Assembly: GCA_963632245.1 (NCBI GenBank)
Contig: CAVGTF010000013.1
Coordinates: 1-25,486 of the forward strand
DNA length: 25,486 nucleotides
From: UBA1724 sp963632245
GTDB lineage: Bacteria; Verrucomicrobiota; Lentisphaeria; Oligosphaerales; Oligosphaeraceae
Direction: 5' to 3'
The stretch's first letter is position 1; every line of letters starts with the position of its first letter. The notes beneath the pieces are model-generated. The model was given only the letters and a program-made list of their open reading frames with translations. It did not search any database and was not told where the DNA came from. Position numbers and translations under genes: made by a program. This document shows, piece after piece, positions 16,938-24,237 of the stretch.

Positions 16938-18659
16938 ATGGAAGAAAACCACGACCTTTCTGCATCTGCCGCCGCCGCGGAGACGGCCCCCACCGACTTC
17001 ATTCGGGAGATTGTCCGACAGGATTTGGCCTCGGGCAAGTATCGTCCCGAGGAGATCCGGACCCGTTTCCCGCCGGAGCCCAATGGCTATCTGCATATCG
17101 GACACGCCAAGGCGATCTGCCTGGATTTTGGTGTGGCGAAGGAGTTCGGCGGAAAGTGCAATTTGCGCATGGACGACACGAACCCCGGCAAGGAGGATCG
17201 CGAGTATTACGATGCCATCCAGGAGGACATCACGTGGCTGGGCTATCAGTGGGATGGCGATGTGAAATTCGCCTCCGACTACTTCCCCAAGATGTATGAA
17301 TTCGCCATTTTGATGATCAAGAAGGGCCTGGCGTACGTGGATGACCAGAGCGCCGAGGAGATCCGCGCCACTCGCGGCACGCCCTTCCAGCCCGGCGTGA
17401 ATTCCCCCTGGCGGGATCGCTCCGTGGAGGAGAATCTGGATCTCTTCCAGCGCATGAAGGACGGCGAGTTCCCCAATGGCTCCAAGACCCTCCGCGCGAA
17501 GATCGACATGGCGCACCCCAATATCAATTTTCGCGATCCCGTGATGTACCGCATTCTCCACGAGGAACACGAGCGTACGGGCAACCAGTGGTGCATCTAC
17601 CCCATGTATGACTGGGCACACGGCCTGGAGGACTCCCTGGAGGGCGTGACGCACTCCCTGTGCACCCTGGAATTCGAGATCCACCGTCCGCTCTACAACT
17701 GGTTCCTGGAGCCCCTCCCCATCCCCCGGAAGCCCCGGCAGATCGAGTTCAGCCGCCTGAATCTGACCTACACCGTCATGTCCAAGCGGAAGCTCTTGCG
17801 GCTGGTGCAGGAGGGACGCGTCTCCGGATGGGACGACCCCCGCATGCCTACTGTCCGCGGCTTCCGACGCCGGGGATACACGCCCTCCAGCATCCGCAAT
17901 TTCGTGGCGGCGGTGGGCATCACCAAGTTCAATGGCGTCACTGACATGGGCGTTCTGGAGAACACCATCCGCGAGGAGCTCAACCACGATGCGCCCCGCT
18001 ACATGGCGGTGTTGCATCCCCTGAAGGTGACTCTGACCAACTACCCCGAGGGTCAGATCGAGTGGCTGGAGGCCGTCAACAACCCCGAGCAGCCCGAGGC
18101 CGGCACCCGGAAGATCCCCTTCGGTCGCCATCTGTTCATCGAACAGGACGACTTCCAGGAGAATCCGCCGCCGAAGTATTTCCGTTTGGCGCCCGGACGC
18201 GAGGTGCGTCTGCGCTGGGGATACTTCATCCGTTGCCAGGAGGTGGTGAAGGACGCGCAGGGCAATGTGGTGGAGTTGCTGTGCACCTACGATCCCGAGA
18301 CTCGCGGCGGCAATGCCCCCGATGGGCGCAAGGTGAAGGGCACCATCCACTGGGTGGAGGAGACGAACTCTGTGCCCGCCACCGTCCGGGAATACGACCG
18401 GCTCTTCCTGACTCCCGAGCCCGATGCCGTGGAGGAGGGACACGATTTCATGGAGAACCTGAATCCGGATTCCCTGAAGGTGCTCACCGAGTGCCGCCTG
18501 GAGCCCGGGTTGGCGGCGCTGCCCCCGGAGACCCGTGTGCAGTTCGAGCGACTGGGATACTTCGTCACCGACTGGCGCGAGCATCGTCCCGAGGCGCCGG
18601 TTTTCAACAAGACGGTGTCCCTGAAGGATTCCTGGGCGAAGATTGTGAAGAAGGGCTAG
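16938..18659 (+). CDS. glnS: Glutaminyl-tRNA synthetase
   Basis: A 573-residue class I aminoacyl-tRNA synthetase that charges tRNA-Gln with glutamine in the cytoplasm. The catalytic core shows PPEPNGYLHIGHAKAI (HIGH at 53-56), NLRMDDTNPGKED, and the KMSKS-type motif VMSKRKL (MSKRK at 281-285). The C-terminal beta-barrel anticodon-binding region follows, ending VFNKTVSLKDSW. The GlnRS-type features (MDDTNP, DWAHGLEDSLEGVTHSLCTLEF) distinguish it from GluRS. Start at 16938: the frame is open upstream to 16584 but that part is repeat DNA, so it was left out. No clear ribosome-binding site precedes the ATG. Its presence implies direct Gln-tRNA charging instead of only the GatCAB route. Confidence 0.96.
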   Translation: MEENHDLSASAAAAETAPTDFIREIVRQDLASGKYRPEEIRTRFPPEPNGYLHIGHAKAICLDFGVAKEFGGKCNLRMDDTNPGKEDREYYDAIQEDITWLGYQWDGDVKFASDYFPKMYEFAILMIKKGLAYVDDQSAEEIRATRGTPFQPGVNSPWRDRSVEENLDLFQRMKDGEFPNGSKTLRAKIDMAHPNINFRDPVMYRILHEEHERTGNQWCIYPMYDWAHGLEDSLEGVTHSLCTLEFEIHRPLYNWFLEPLPIPRKPRQIEFSRLNLTYTVMSKRKLLRLVQEGRVSGWDDPRMPTVRGFRRRGYTPSSIRNFVAAVGITKFNGVTDMGVLENTIREELNHDAPRYMAVLHPLKVTLTNYPEGQIEWLEAVNNPEQPEAGTRKIPFGRHLFIEQDDFQENPPPKYFRLAPGREVRLRWGYFIRCQEVVKDAQGNVVELLCTYDPETRGGNAPDGRKVKGTIHWVEETNSVPATVREYDRLFLTPEPDAVEEGHDFMENLNPDSLKVLTECRLEPGLAALPPETRVQFERLGYFVTDWREHRPEAPVFNKTVSLKDSWAKIVKKG

Positions 18660-18705
18660 TCTCCCGAGGGAGGGAGCGGCCTTGTAGCCAGAGGAGGAGA
18701 CCGCA

Positions 18706-19470
18706 GTGTCCACGAACCAGGAGAATTCCGGTGCCTTCCGGGATCGCGTCGCCATTGTCACGGGGGGCACCCGCGGCATTGGCGCCGCAGTGAGTCGCGC
18801 ACTCCTTGCGGAGGGTGCACGGGTGCTGGCAGTCTATGGCGGGAATGTCGCCGCCGCGGAGGCATTCCGCTCGGCGCTCCCCGAGGAACAGCGCGGGCGT
18901 TGCAAGATCGCGGCCTGCGATGTGTCCGATGCCGCCGCCGTGGAGGCGCTCTTCCAGGAGTTCGACCAGGAACACAGCGCACTGGATATCCTGGTGAATT
19001 GCGCCGGCGTGCGGATGGATGGCGTGACCGCCATGCTCCCCGAGGAGTCCTGGCACCGCGTGCTCTCCGTGAATCTGGATGGCGCCTTCCATCTGGCGAA
19101 GCAGGCGATTCTGCGGATGCTGCCCCAGCGGTGGGGCAGGGTGGTCTTTCTGACCTCCCCCATGGGGAAGCTTGGCTGGCAGGGACAGGCGAATTATGCG
19201 GCCTCCAAGGCGGGGCTGGTGGGACTCTGCCGCTCTCTGGCAAAAGAGACCGCCGCCCGCGGCATCACCTGCAATTGTGTCTCGCCTGGATTTATTGATA
19301 CGGATTTCATTGGCAATTTATCGGAAGAACAGAAGAAGGAATACACTCGTATGGTCCCCTGCCGGCGCTTCGGCCGTCCGGAAGAGGTCGCTTGCGGCGT
19401 GCTCTACCTGCTGGGTCCCCAGGCCGGGTATGTGACCGGCACAGTCCTGGAGATCGCAGGCGGTCTCTAA
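18706..19470 (+). CDS. SDR-family oxidoreductase, FabG-like 3-oxoacyl-ACP reductase
   Basis: A 254-residue short-chain dehydrogenase. It has the NAD(P)-binding TGGTRGIG (19-26), the structural NCAG motif (LVNCAGVRMDG), and the catalytic triad spacing Ser151-X12-Tyr164-X3-Lys168 in SPMGKLGWQGQANYAASKAG. The C-terminal CVSPGFIDTD and YVTGTVLEIAGGL are typical of FabG-type enzymes. FabG reduces 3-oxoacyl-ACP with NADPH in fatty acid synthesis, but many paralogues act on other substrates and no other fatty acid synthesis gene is nearby. The start is a GTG with GAGGAGGA upstream. It follows glnS by 46 bp. Confidence 0.88.
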   Translation: MSTNQENSGAFRDRVAIVTGGTRGIGAAVSRALLAEGARVLAVYGGNVAAAEAFRSALPEEQRGRCKIAACDVSDAAAVEALFQEFDQEHSALDILVNCAGVRMDGVTAMLPEESWHRVLSVNLDGAFHLAKQAILRMLPQRWGRVVFLTSPMGKLGWQGQANYAASKAGLVGLCRSLAKETAARGITCNCVSPGFIDTDFIGNLSEEQKKEYTRMVPCRRFGRPEEVACGVLYLLGPQAGYVTGTVLEIAGGL

Positions 19471-19480
19471 AAAAACGTCC

Positions 19481-19508
19481 CGTCCCCGCTAGAAAAATGC
19501 GGGGAGGG
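19481..19508. terminator. Possible hairpin terminator after the SDR gene
   Basis: CCCCGC (19484-19489) pairs with GCGGGG (19499-19504), with bulged extensions on both sides. There is an A-run before it (T-run on the minus strand) and no T-run after it. It may end transcription weakly or only on the minus strand. Confidence 0.3.
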
Positions 19509-19580
19509 CGCTTCCCTTCCTCTGCCGGGTGTTCCGGTATTCAACCCAACAACCCCCTCACTCAATCCTCCGTAATTACA

Positions 19581-20642
19581 ATGATCAAGAACAGAATCTG
19601 TATCCTTTTGTCGCTGGTCCTCTGCGCCCTGGCACTCACCGGCTGCAAGCGCAAGCCCGTGCTCCACATCTATACCTGGTCCGACTACTTCTCACCCACA
19701 CTCATCCAGCGCTTCGAGAAGGAGAACGACTGTGTGGTCATGATGGACATCTTCGATTCCAACGAAATGATGTTCGCCAAGCTCCAGGCAGGTGGCACCG
19801 GATACGACATCATCGTGCCCACACACTACTTCATCGGAAAGATGGTCAACGAGGGCATGATCCAGAAGCTGGACAAGTCCCGCCTCCCCAATCTGCAGTG
19901 GCTGGATCCCGAGATCGTCTCCATGATGAATCCCATGCTCCTGGACTACTGCGTGCCGTACTTCATGAGCTACACCGGCCTGGGCTACAACAAGCAGAAG
20001 CTCCCCAATTTCGAGCCCTCCTGGTCCGTCTTCGAAAATCCCGAGCTGGCCGGCCGCATGACGCTTCTGGATGACTACACCGAGGTCCTGGGCGCCCTGG
20101 GACGATACCTGGGCTACACCGCCGCCGAGCTGGATGACCCTGTGGAGGGCGATGCCCGCATGGAGAAGCTGGTGGAGCTGGGCCTCAAGTGGCGCAAGAA
20201 TGTCATCAAGTTCGAGAACGAGCAATACAAGAATGGCCTCTCCGCCGGCGAATTCCTGGTGACCATGGGATACTTCAGCGATCTCTCCCAGGCGGTGGAC
20301 GAACAGCCCGAGACCCTCGGTTTCGTCATGCCCAAGGAGGGCTGCCACATGAGCTGCGATACCCTCGTGGTCGCCGCAGATGCCCCCAATCCCGATCTGG
20401 CATATAAGCTCATCAACTTCCTCCACGAGCCCGAAAACGCCAAGACCAGCATCCTGGAAATCCATACCTACTGCCCCAACTACAAGGCAGTGGAACTTCT
20501 GGATCCCGAGGACGCCGCCAACGGCAATTACATCATCCCCAAGGAGGTCCTCCAGAACTCCGAGTTTATGCCTGAACTCTCCCCCGAGCAGGAGGCACGA
20601 CACCTCAAATACTGGCATCGCATCAAGGCCGGACTGGAATAA
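19581..20642 (+). CDS. Spermidine/putrescine-type ABC substrate-binding lipoprotein (PotD-like)
   Basis: A 353-residue periplasmic binding protein. The N-terminus is a lipoprotein signal with lipobox LTGC (Cys22). The mature protein begins LHIYTWSDYFSPTLIQRFEKE, the standard opening of PotD/PotF proteins, followed by GYDIIVPTHYFIGKM and later LAYKLINFLHEPENA. It would bind a polyamine for import. The partner genes potA, potB and potC are not next to it; it ends in a terminator and then the prophage attachment site, so it is an orphan here. The ATG at 19581 is chosen from the signal peptide; an in-frame extension from 19392 lies inside the previous gene. No strong ribosome-binding site. Confidence 0.9.
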   Translation: MIKNRICILLSLVLCALALTGCKRKPVLHIYTWSDYFSPTLIQRFEKENDCVVMMDIFDSNEMMFAKLQAGGTGYDIIVPTHYFIGKMVNEGMIQKLDKSRLPNLQWLDPEIVSMMNPMLLDYCVPYFMSYTGLGYNKQKLPNFEPSWSVFENPELAGRMTLLDDYTEVLGALGRYLGYTAAELDDPVEGDARMEKLVELGLKWRKNVIKFENEQYKNGLSAGEFLVTMGYFSDLSQAVDEQPETLGFVMPKEGCHMSCDTLVVAADAPNPDLAYKLINFLHEPENAKTSILEIHTYCPNYKAVELLDPEDAANGNYIIPKEVLQNSEFMPELSPEQEARHLKYWHRIKAGLE

Positions 20643-20670
20643 AAGCCTAGCCAGAATATCTTAGATGCCT

Positions 20671-20705
20671 AAAACGGTGCCCCGGAAATCCCGGGACGCC
20701 GTTTT
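20671..20705 (+). terminator. Terminator after the PotD-like gene
   Basis: AAAACGGTGCCCCGG pairs with CCCGGGACGCCGTTTT (about 15 bp with one mismatch and one wobble), loop AAAT, followed by a run of T. A second perfect hairpin, GTGGGAG-ACCA-CTCCCAC, follows at 20711-20728. The gene-free stretch 20643-20970 also holds the attL-type site and the repeats listed below. Confidence 0.85.
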
Positions 20706-20795
20706 TGCGTGTGGGAGACCACTCCCACGGTGGGGACTTCTTGAAATCTTTATGAAGAGGTTGTTCCCGCTTTGGCGGAATCGTTGCAATATTTA

Positions 20796-20843
20796 TGGTA
20801 GCCCGAGGCGGGATCGAACCGCCGACCACTTGCTTAGAAGGCA
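20796..20843 (-). other. attL-type site: 3' half of a tRNA-Arg(UCU) gene
   Basis: On the minus strand the sequence reads from an anticodon loop CTTCTAA (anticodon UCT at 20838-20836) through GCAAG, a variable loop, a perfect T-arm GGCGG-TTCGATC-CCGCC, and the acceptor strand TCGGGCT-A-CCA ending at 20796. The 5' half (acceptor, D-arm) is missing. The 5' side of the anticodon stem pairs only three bases (20841-20843) before diverging. This is the usual trace left by a phage that integrates into a tRNA 3' end. An intact tRNA-Arg(UCU) is predicted at the other end of the prophage. Confidence 0.85.
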
Positions 20844-20851
20844 GTTTCGGA

Positions 20852-20890
20852 GGCGGTGTTTTTCCTAGGTAAATCCTAGGTAAAAACGCC
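20852..20890. promoter_or_regulatory. Direct repeat pair, 11-bp phase, next to attL
   Basis: CCTAGGTAAA occurs at 20864-20873 and again at 20875-20884, one helical turn apart. The flanks GGCGGTGTTTTT and AAAAACGCCG can also pair, making a hairpin. The spacing resembles cooperative binding sites of recombination directionality factors (Xis). It lies between the tRNA fragment and the excisionase-like gene. Confidence 0.45.
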
Positions 20891-20894
20891 GTGT

Positions 20895-20960
20895 TGGTTT
20901 TTGGGGTGTCTCCCTGCGTGGTGGAAAAACTTCCACTCGCAAAAGTCACCCCAAAAACCA
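20895..20960. repeat. Nested inverted repeat downstream of the HTH gene
   Basis: The outer arms TGGTTTTTGGGGTG (20895-20908) and CACCCCAAAAACCA (20947-20960) are perfect 14-bp complements. Inside are TGCG/CGCA (20915-20918 and 20938-20941) and GTGGAA-AAAC-TTCCAC (20921-20936). It begins 10 bp after the HTH stop on the minus strand. It could be a terminator-like or recombination-protein site. Confidence 0.6.
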
Positions 20961-20970
20961 CCCCAAATTA

Positions 20971-21315
20971 TTAGCCCTCGGCGTAGGGGTTTTTAATAGG
21001 TGCGGGCATCCACGGCGAGAGGCTCTGGAGGTACGCCTGGACGCTTTTGACGGGGATTAAGATTTTTCCACCGGTCGAGCTGTTGCTGGTCTTGTATGCT
21101 GGGAAGCAGCCCTTCCGGATGAGCTGGCGGATGCAGGGTTTGGTGCAACCTAGATGCTTCGCTAGGTCGCTAATGGAGAGGAAGGTGGGGACTTCTTTAT
21201 CGCTCTCCTGGGCAGTGGAGAGCAGTGCGTCCAGCTTGTAGCCGTAAGGGCGGAGCAGGGCATCGACAGCGGTCTTAATCTCACTGGGGATCGGGGTAGT
21301 GGGGCGCTGGATCAT
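20971..21315 (-). CDS. Excisionase/AlpA-like helix-turn-helix DNA-binding protein
   Basis: A 114-residue protein with a winged MerR-type HTH (HTH_17-like) at residues 44-98: FLSISDLAKHLGCTKPCIRQ, then LIRKGCFPAYK, then GGKILIPVKSVQAYLQSL. The N-terminal 40 residues are not recognised. Proteins of this fold next to att sites often act as excisionases (directing phage excision) or as small regulators. Position between attL and the phage genes supports this. The start at 21315 has GAGGAGA upstream on the minus strand. Basic in the wing, as expected for DNA binding. Confidence 0.72.
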   Translation of the reverse strand: MIQRPTTPIPSEIKTAVDALLRPYGYKLDALLSTAQESDKEVPTFLSISDLAKHLGCTKPCIRQLIRKGCFPAYKTSNSSTGGKILIPVKSVQAYLQSLSPWMPAPIKNPYAEG

Positions 21316-21362
21316 GGGGTATCTCCTCTTTTTGGGAATGGGGGGGTATGCTTGGAATTCGG

Positions 21363-21480
21363 TCAGAGTTTGCGTTTTCTGTAGTCGCGGAGTTTCTTGC
21401 GGGCTTTTTCGGGGTTTAGCCAGTATTTACGCTTGTTCTTCTTGAGGATCTTCTCGCGGTTCTTGAGGTAGTATCTGTGG
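21363..21480 (-). pseudogene. C-terminal remnant of a basic phage protein
   Basis: About 39 codons on the minus strand end at the TGA at 21363-21365. They encode a very basic sequence (HRYYLKNREKILKKNKRK, then YWLNPEKARKKLRDYRKRKL). Repeated Y-x-x-N-[RP]-E-K patterns of this kind occur in small phage and plasmid proteins, sometimes at the ends of HNH-type proteins. Further upstream the frame stays open, but it is only the antisense of the capsid gene, so the true N-terminal part is missing. The gene is cut at about 21,477. Confidence 0.6.
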
Positions 21481-22343
21481 GCGGTATCCTGGGTGGCGTC
21501 ATTGATCGTCGCCTGGCGGAGGGTTTCACCGCCGAGGATCAGTCCTGGAGAGAGGTCGCCGAGATCGTCTCTGGGAAGGACTTCCGCGCCATCGAGACCT
21601 ACCAGCTGATCTCCGGCGGTTCCTTCCAGAAGGTCCCTGACGGCGGTGAGCTCAAGAACGGCAACCTCACCCACTCCGAGCGCGCCAACCAGGCCGACCT
21701 CTATGGCGAGATCCTCACTCTCACCCTGAAGGACATCATCAACGACGACCTTAACGCCTTCTCCCGTATCCCCTTCCTCCTGGGGCAGGACGCCGCCGTC
21801 GCCTTCAACGAGGTCTTCTGGAAGGAGTTCCTCGACAACGCCGGCTTCTTCACTGCCGAGAACGGCAACCTGGTCACCGGCGCCGCCTTCGGCGTTGATG
21901 GCATGGGCGCCGCTTTGGCTGCTTTCCGTTCCCTCCGTGACGAGGGCGGTCACCGCATCGGCGGTCAGCCCGTGAAGGTCCTGGTGCCCCCCGAACTGGA
22001 AGCCAAGGCCGCCAGCCTCTACCAGTCCACAGAGGTCCGCGAGACTGGCACCGCCTCCAAGGCATACGCCACCGCGAATCCCTTCGTCGGCAAGTTCAAG
22101 CCCGTCGTGGCGCCCTATCTCTCCGACAGCAACCTCGATGGCTACTCCGCCACTAGCTGGTATCTGCTGGGCGATCCTAGCCGCCGTGCTCCCATGCAGG
22201 CCGCTTTCCTCAACGGACAGCAGGCTCCCACCATCGAGCGCGGAGTGCCCGCCTTCTCCCAGTTGGGCATCTCCTTCCGCGCTTACCAGGCGTTCGGCTG
22301 CGTGAAGAACGTCAAGCAGGCCGGCGTCCGTTGCAACGCCTAA
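21477..22343 (+). pseudogene. Phage major capsid protein, 5'-truncated
   Basis: About 288 residues with the pattern of the Mu gpT-like / protease-capsid fusion family. Visible landmarks: GILGGVIDRRLAEGFTAEDQ, FQKVPDGGELKNGNLTHSE, ILTLTLKDIINDDLNAFSRIP, then KVLVPPELEAKAASLY and WYLLGDPSRRAPMQAAFLNGQ. In this family the recognisable part is normally preceded by more N-terminal sequence, often a prohead protease domain. Here the first codon is a GTG at 21477 with no ribosome-binding site, and just upstream the DNA belongs to a minus-strand gene. The frame is intact to the stop. It is either a broken gene or a chimeric assembly. The protein forms the phage head shell. Confidence 0.8.
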
Positions 22344-22357
22344 CCAGTCAATCCACC

Positions 22358-22385
22358 CGCTCCGGGCTGAAATATGCTCGGGGCG
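22358..22385. other. Short hairpin between capsid and decoration genes
   Basis: CGCTCCGGG and CTCGGGGCG can pair with two wobbles around a 10-base loop, just before the AGGA ribosome-binding site of the next gene. No T-run. A role in mRNA processing is possible but not shown. Confidence 0.3.
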
Positions 22386-22403
22386 CAACATAGGAAACAA
22401 ATC

Positions 22404-22727
22404 ATGAGCTTCACCTACATCAGCCAGGGCGCCGTCATTGACGTCAAAGTCACCGCTGACACTCCCGCCGGAACCCCCGTTAAGGTGGCTGCCGACTTCT
22501 ACGGCATCGCCATTCGTGACATCCCCGCAAACGCCACCGGCGCCGTCTCCGTCGAGGGCGTCTTCTCCGCTCCCGCTGCCGATGCCATCACCGCCGGCGC
22601 CGCTGTCTATCTGGACAACGCCGGAAAGCTGACCGCCACCGCCTCCACCGGCGCGAAGGTTGGTATCGCCCTCACCGCCGCCACTGCCGCTGGCGACGTC
22701 GTTCAGGTGCACCTGAACAAGGGCTAG
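22404..22727 (+). CDS. DUF2190-family phage capsid-associated protein
   Basis: A 107-residue protein with Ala/Gly/Val-rich beta-repeat character (FTYISQGAVIDVKVTADTPA near the N-terminus, GDVVQVHLNKG at the end). It matches the DUF2190 family, normally found right after the major capsid gene and thought to decorate or stabilise the head. The old family note 'predicted recombinase' should not be taken as function. The start has AGGA 8 bp upstream; an in-frame start at 22374 would lie in the hairpin region. Confidence 0.8.
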   Translation: MSFTYISQGAVIDVKVTADTPAGTPVKVAADFYGIAIRDIPANATGAVSVEGVFSAPAADAITAGAAVYLDNAGKLTATASTGAKVGIALTAATAAGDVVQVHLNKG

Positions 22728-22807
22728 TCCACAACACGTGCCGGTCCGCCGGGGTGGGATTTGCTCCTCCCCTTGGGTCCCTGACGGCCGGCATCCTCTT
22801 CCCTCTC

Positions 22808-23170
22808 ATGTCTCTCTTTGACCAGGCAAGAACGCTCCTCCACACCACCGCCCAGGCGGCAAGCGATCAGATCGCTTTTCTTCCGCGGGACGGGGAGCCC
22901 GTTAGCCTTTATGCCCGCATCGGGCAGAAGACCTTCCGCTCCTATGATGGCGATGTCGTTGTCTATGTCGCCGCGCGGCGTTTCCTGGTAGAGCTGGACG
23001 ACTTGAGAGGGCGCTTCCCCGCCAATGGAGACCGCATCTCCTGGAAGGGCGCATACTACCGCCTCGGAAACCCCGATGGCGGTCCCCCGTGGCGCTGGCA
23101 TGGCAATGACCGCAAGACCATCGCAGTCTATGCCACCGAGATCGTCCAGTCAACGGCGAAGGAGGAGTAA
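22808..23170 (+). CDS. Phage head-tail joining-type protein
   Basis: A 120-residue protein. The middle and C-terminal pattern (FRSYDGDVVVYVAARRFLVE, DLRGRFPANGDRISWKG, then YYRLGNPDGGPPWRWHGND) resembles the small head-tail joining proteins that follow DUF2190 genes in many phages, where a GD-x-I...G..Y...G....W.W layout is conserved. The role is therefore a head completion or connector protein, by position and pattern. The ATG at 22808 is chosen since residues before it (from a GTG at 22754) look non-coding; the ribosome-binding site is weak. The stop codon abuts the next start (TAAATG). Confidence 0.65.
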   Translation: MSLFDQARTLLHTTAQAASDQIAFLPRDGEPVSLYARIGQKTFRSYDGDVVVYVAARRFLVELDDLRGRFPANGDRISWKGAYYRLGNPDGGPPWRWHGNDRKTIAVYATEIVQSTAKEE

Positions 23171-23605
23171 ATGGCCACTACCACACCCGCATTGCGTGCC
23201 GCGAATGCCTTCGCCGCCGCCCTGGAAGAATCCGGCGCTTCTACCATCCCCGTCCGCGTCGCTCTTGTTCCGCGCGTCTGTGAGGCGCAGGGCGAGCTGG
23301 AGTCCGCCGTTTATGTGGTCCCCACCTCCCAACGAAGCGAGCGACTCTCCCGGGACGCTTGGCAGCGCGATGTCACCATCGCCGTCATTCTCCTGGCGCC
23401 CGCCGCCTCCGAAGATGCCGCCCAGGGACTCCTGGACGACTTCCAGAAGCTCCTGGATGCCGTCATGGCTGTCGGCTGCTCTTCTGGCGTCAAGTTCGTC
23501 TCCGCTTCCCAGGAGGAACTCTTCGACGCATCCCTTTTGGCGGATCAGGCAACCATTCGCAGTCAGGCCGACATTAGCTGCATACTGCTGGATAAGATTT
23601 CATGA
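23171..23605 (+). CDS. Phage neck/tail terminator-like protein (putative)
   Basis: A 144-residue protein without a motif I can name. It has an N-terminal helix (ALRAANAFAAALEESGA), strands with LVPRVCEAQGELESAVYVVP, a central DVTIAVILLAP strand, and a helix LLDDFQKLLDAVMA, which is the order of secondary structure seen in small tail terminator proteins. Its place before a gp10-like gene and the tail tube gene supports a head-tail or tail-end role. Good ribosome-binding site (GGAGGAG) inside the previous gene's end. It overlaps the next gene by 4 bp (ATGA), so the two are translationally linked. Confidence 0.5.
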   Translation: MATTTPALRAANAFAAALEESGASTIPVRVALVPRVCEAQGELESAVYVVPTSQRSERLSRDAWQRDVTIAVILLAPAASEDAAQGLLDDFQKLLDAVMAVGCSSGVKFVSASQEELFDASLLADQATIRSQADISCILLDKIS

Positions 23606-24201
23606 AGGTTAAGGCTTACACATCTTCGGCCGATAGGATGCTGGCGCGCTTGAAGCGCGTCGCAGAGGCCAAGATGCAGTCCGCACCAATTCAGGCTGCC
23701 AAATACCTCCATAAGTCCGTTCGCCATTCCATCCGCATCAGCACACGCCCTGCGAAACCTGGTCGCCCCGTCCATACAAGAAAGCGCGCGGTCTTGAAGA
23801 ACGCCATCTCCTCCCGCGTTCTCAAGGTCTCCCAGGGTTCCCAGGTGGAGGTCGGTCTTTCGGCTGCCATGGGGAGCAAGGCTTCCCTGGTTAACATCGC
23901 CGGACTTCACGAGCACGGCGGTTCCGTTCCGCGCTCCATGCCGAATCTAAAAATCGGCTCTCTTGTTCCGATCCGGAAAGATCCGTCCGCCGGAAAGCCC
24001 CCCGCGCGCTTTCATGAAATTGGTTCCGGATATGTCTTCGCACGTGCCAAGACCCCGCAACAGGTCCAGCGCGGCATCTCTCTCATGCGTCAGGCAATGC
24101 CATCCGGAAACGCCAATTACCCCGCGCGACCATACTTGGCACCCGCCCTGGCAAAGGCCATGAAGGCACCCGGTTTTCTTCGCATTTTTTCCATTAAATA
24201 G
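23602..24201 (+). CDS. HK97 gp10-like phage tail component
   Basis: A 199-residue basic protein. Its features fit the HK97-gp10 family: a helical N-terminal part (RMLARLKRVAEAKMQSAPIQ), KYLHKSVRHSIR, a central KNAISSRVLKV, the AGLHEHGG motif, and near the end the hallmark ARPYLAPAL. Family members act at the head-tail joint or in tail completion. It is longer than usual (often about 130-170 residues), with an extra segment around residues 115-160. Overlap with the preceding gene is ATGA. Confidence 0.7.
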   Translation: MKVKAYTSSADRMLARLKRVAEAKMQSAPIQAAKYLHKSVRHSIRISTRPAKPGRPVHTRKRAVLKNAISSRVLKVSQGSQVEVGLSAAMGSKASLVNIAGLHEHGGSVPRSMPNLKIGSLVPIRKDPSAGKPPARFHEIGSGYVFARAKTPQQVQRGISLMRQAMPSGNANYPARPYLAPALAKAMKAPGFLRIFSIK

Positions 24202-24237
24202 TCCCTCATACTTCACCCTACAACTACAGGATACACC

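Noticed and set aside
16902..18779. Minus-strand ORF opposite glnS
   Set aside because: Shadow of a well-supported synthetase gene.
20796..20890. Complete tRNA-Arg gene
   Set aside because: No D-arm or 5' acceptor strand complementary to TCGGGCT is present beyond the anticodon loop, so it is only a 3' fragment.
21490..22712. Minus-strand ORF extending the basic remnant through the capsid region
   Set aside because: Only the last 39 or so codons look like a protein; the rest is Gly/Val-rich antisense of capsid and DUF2190 genes.
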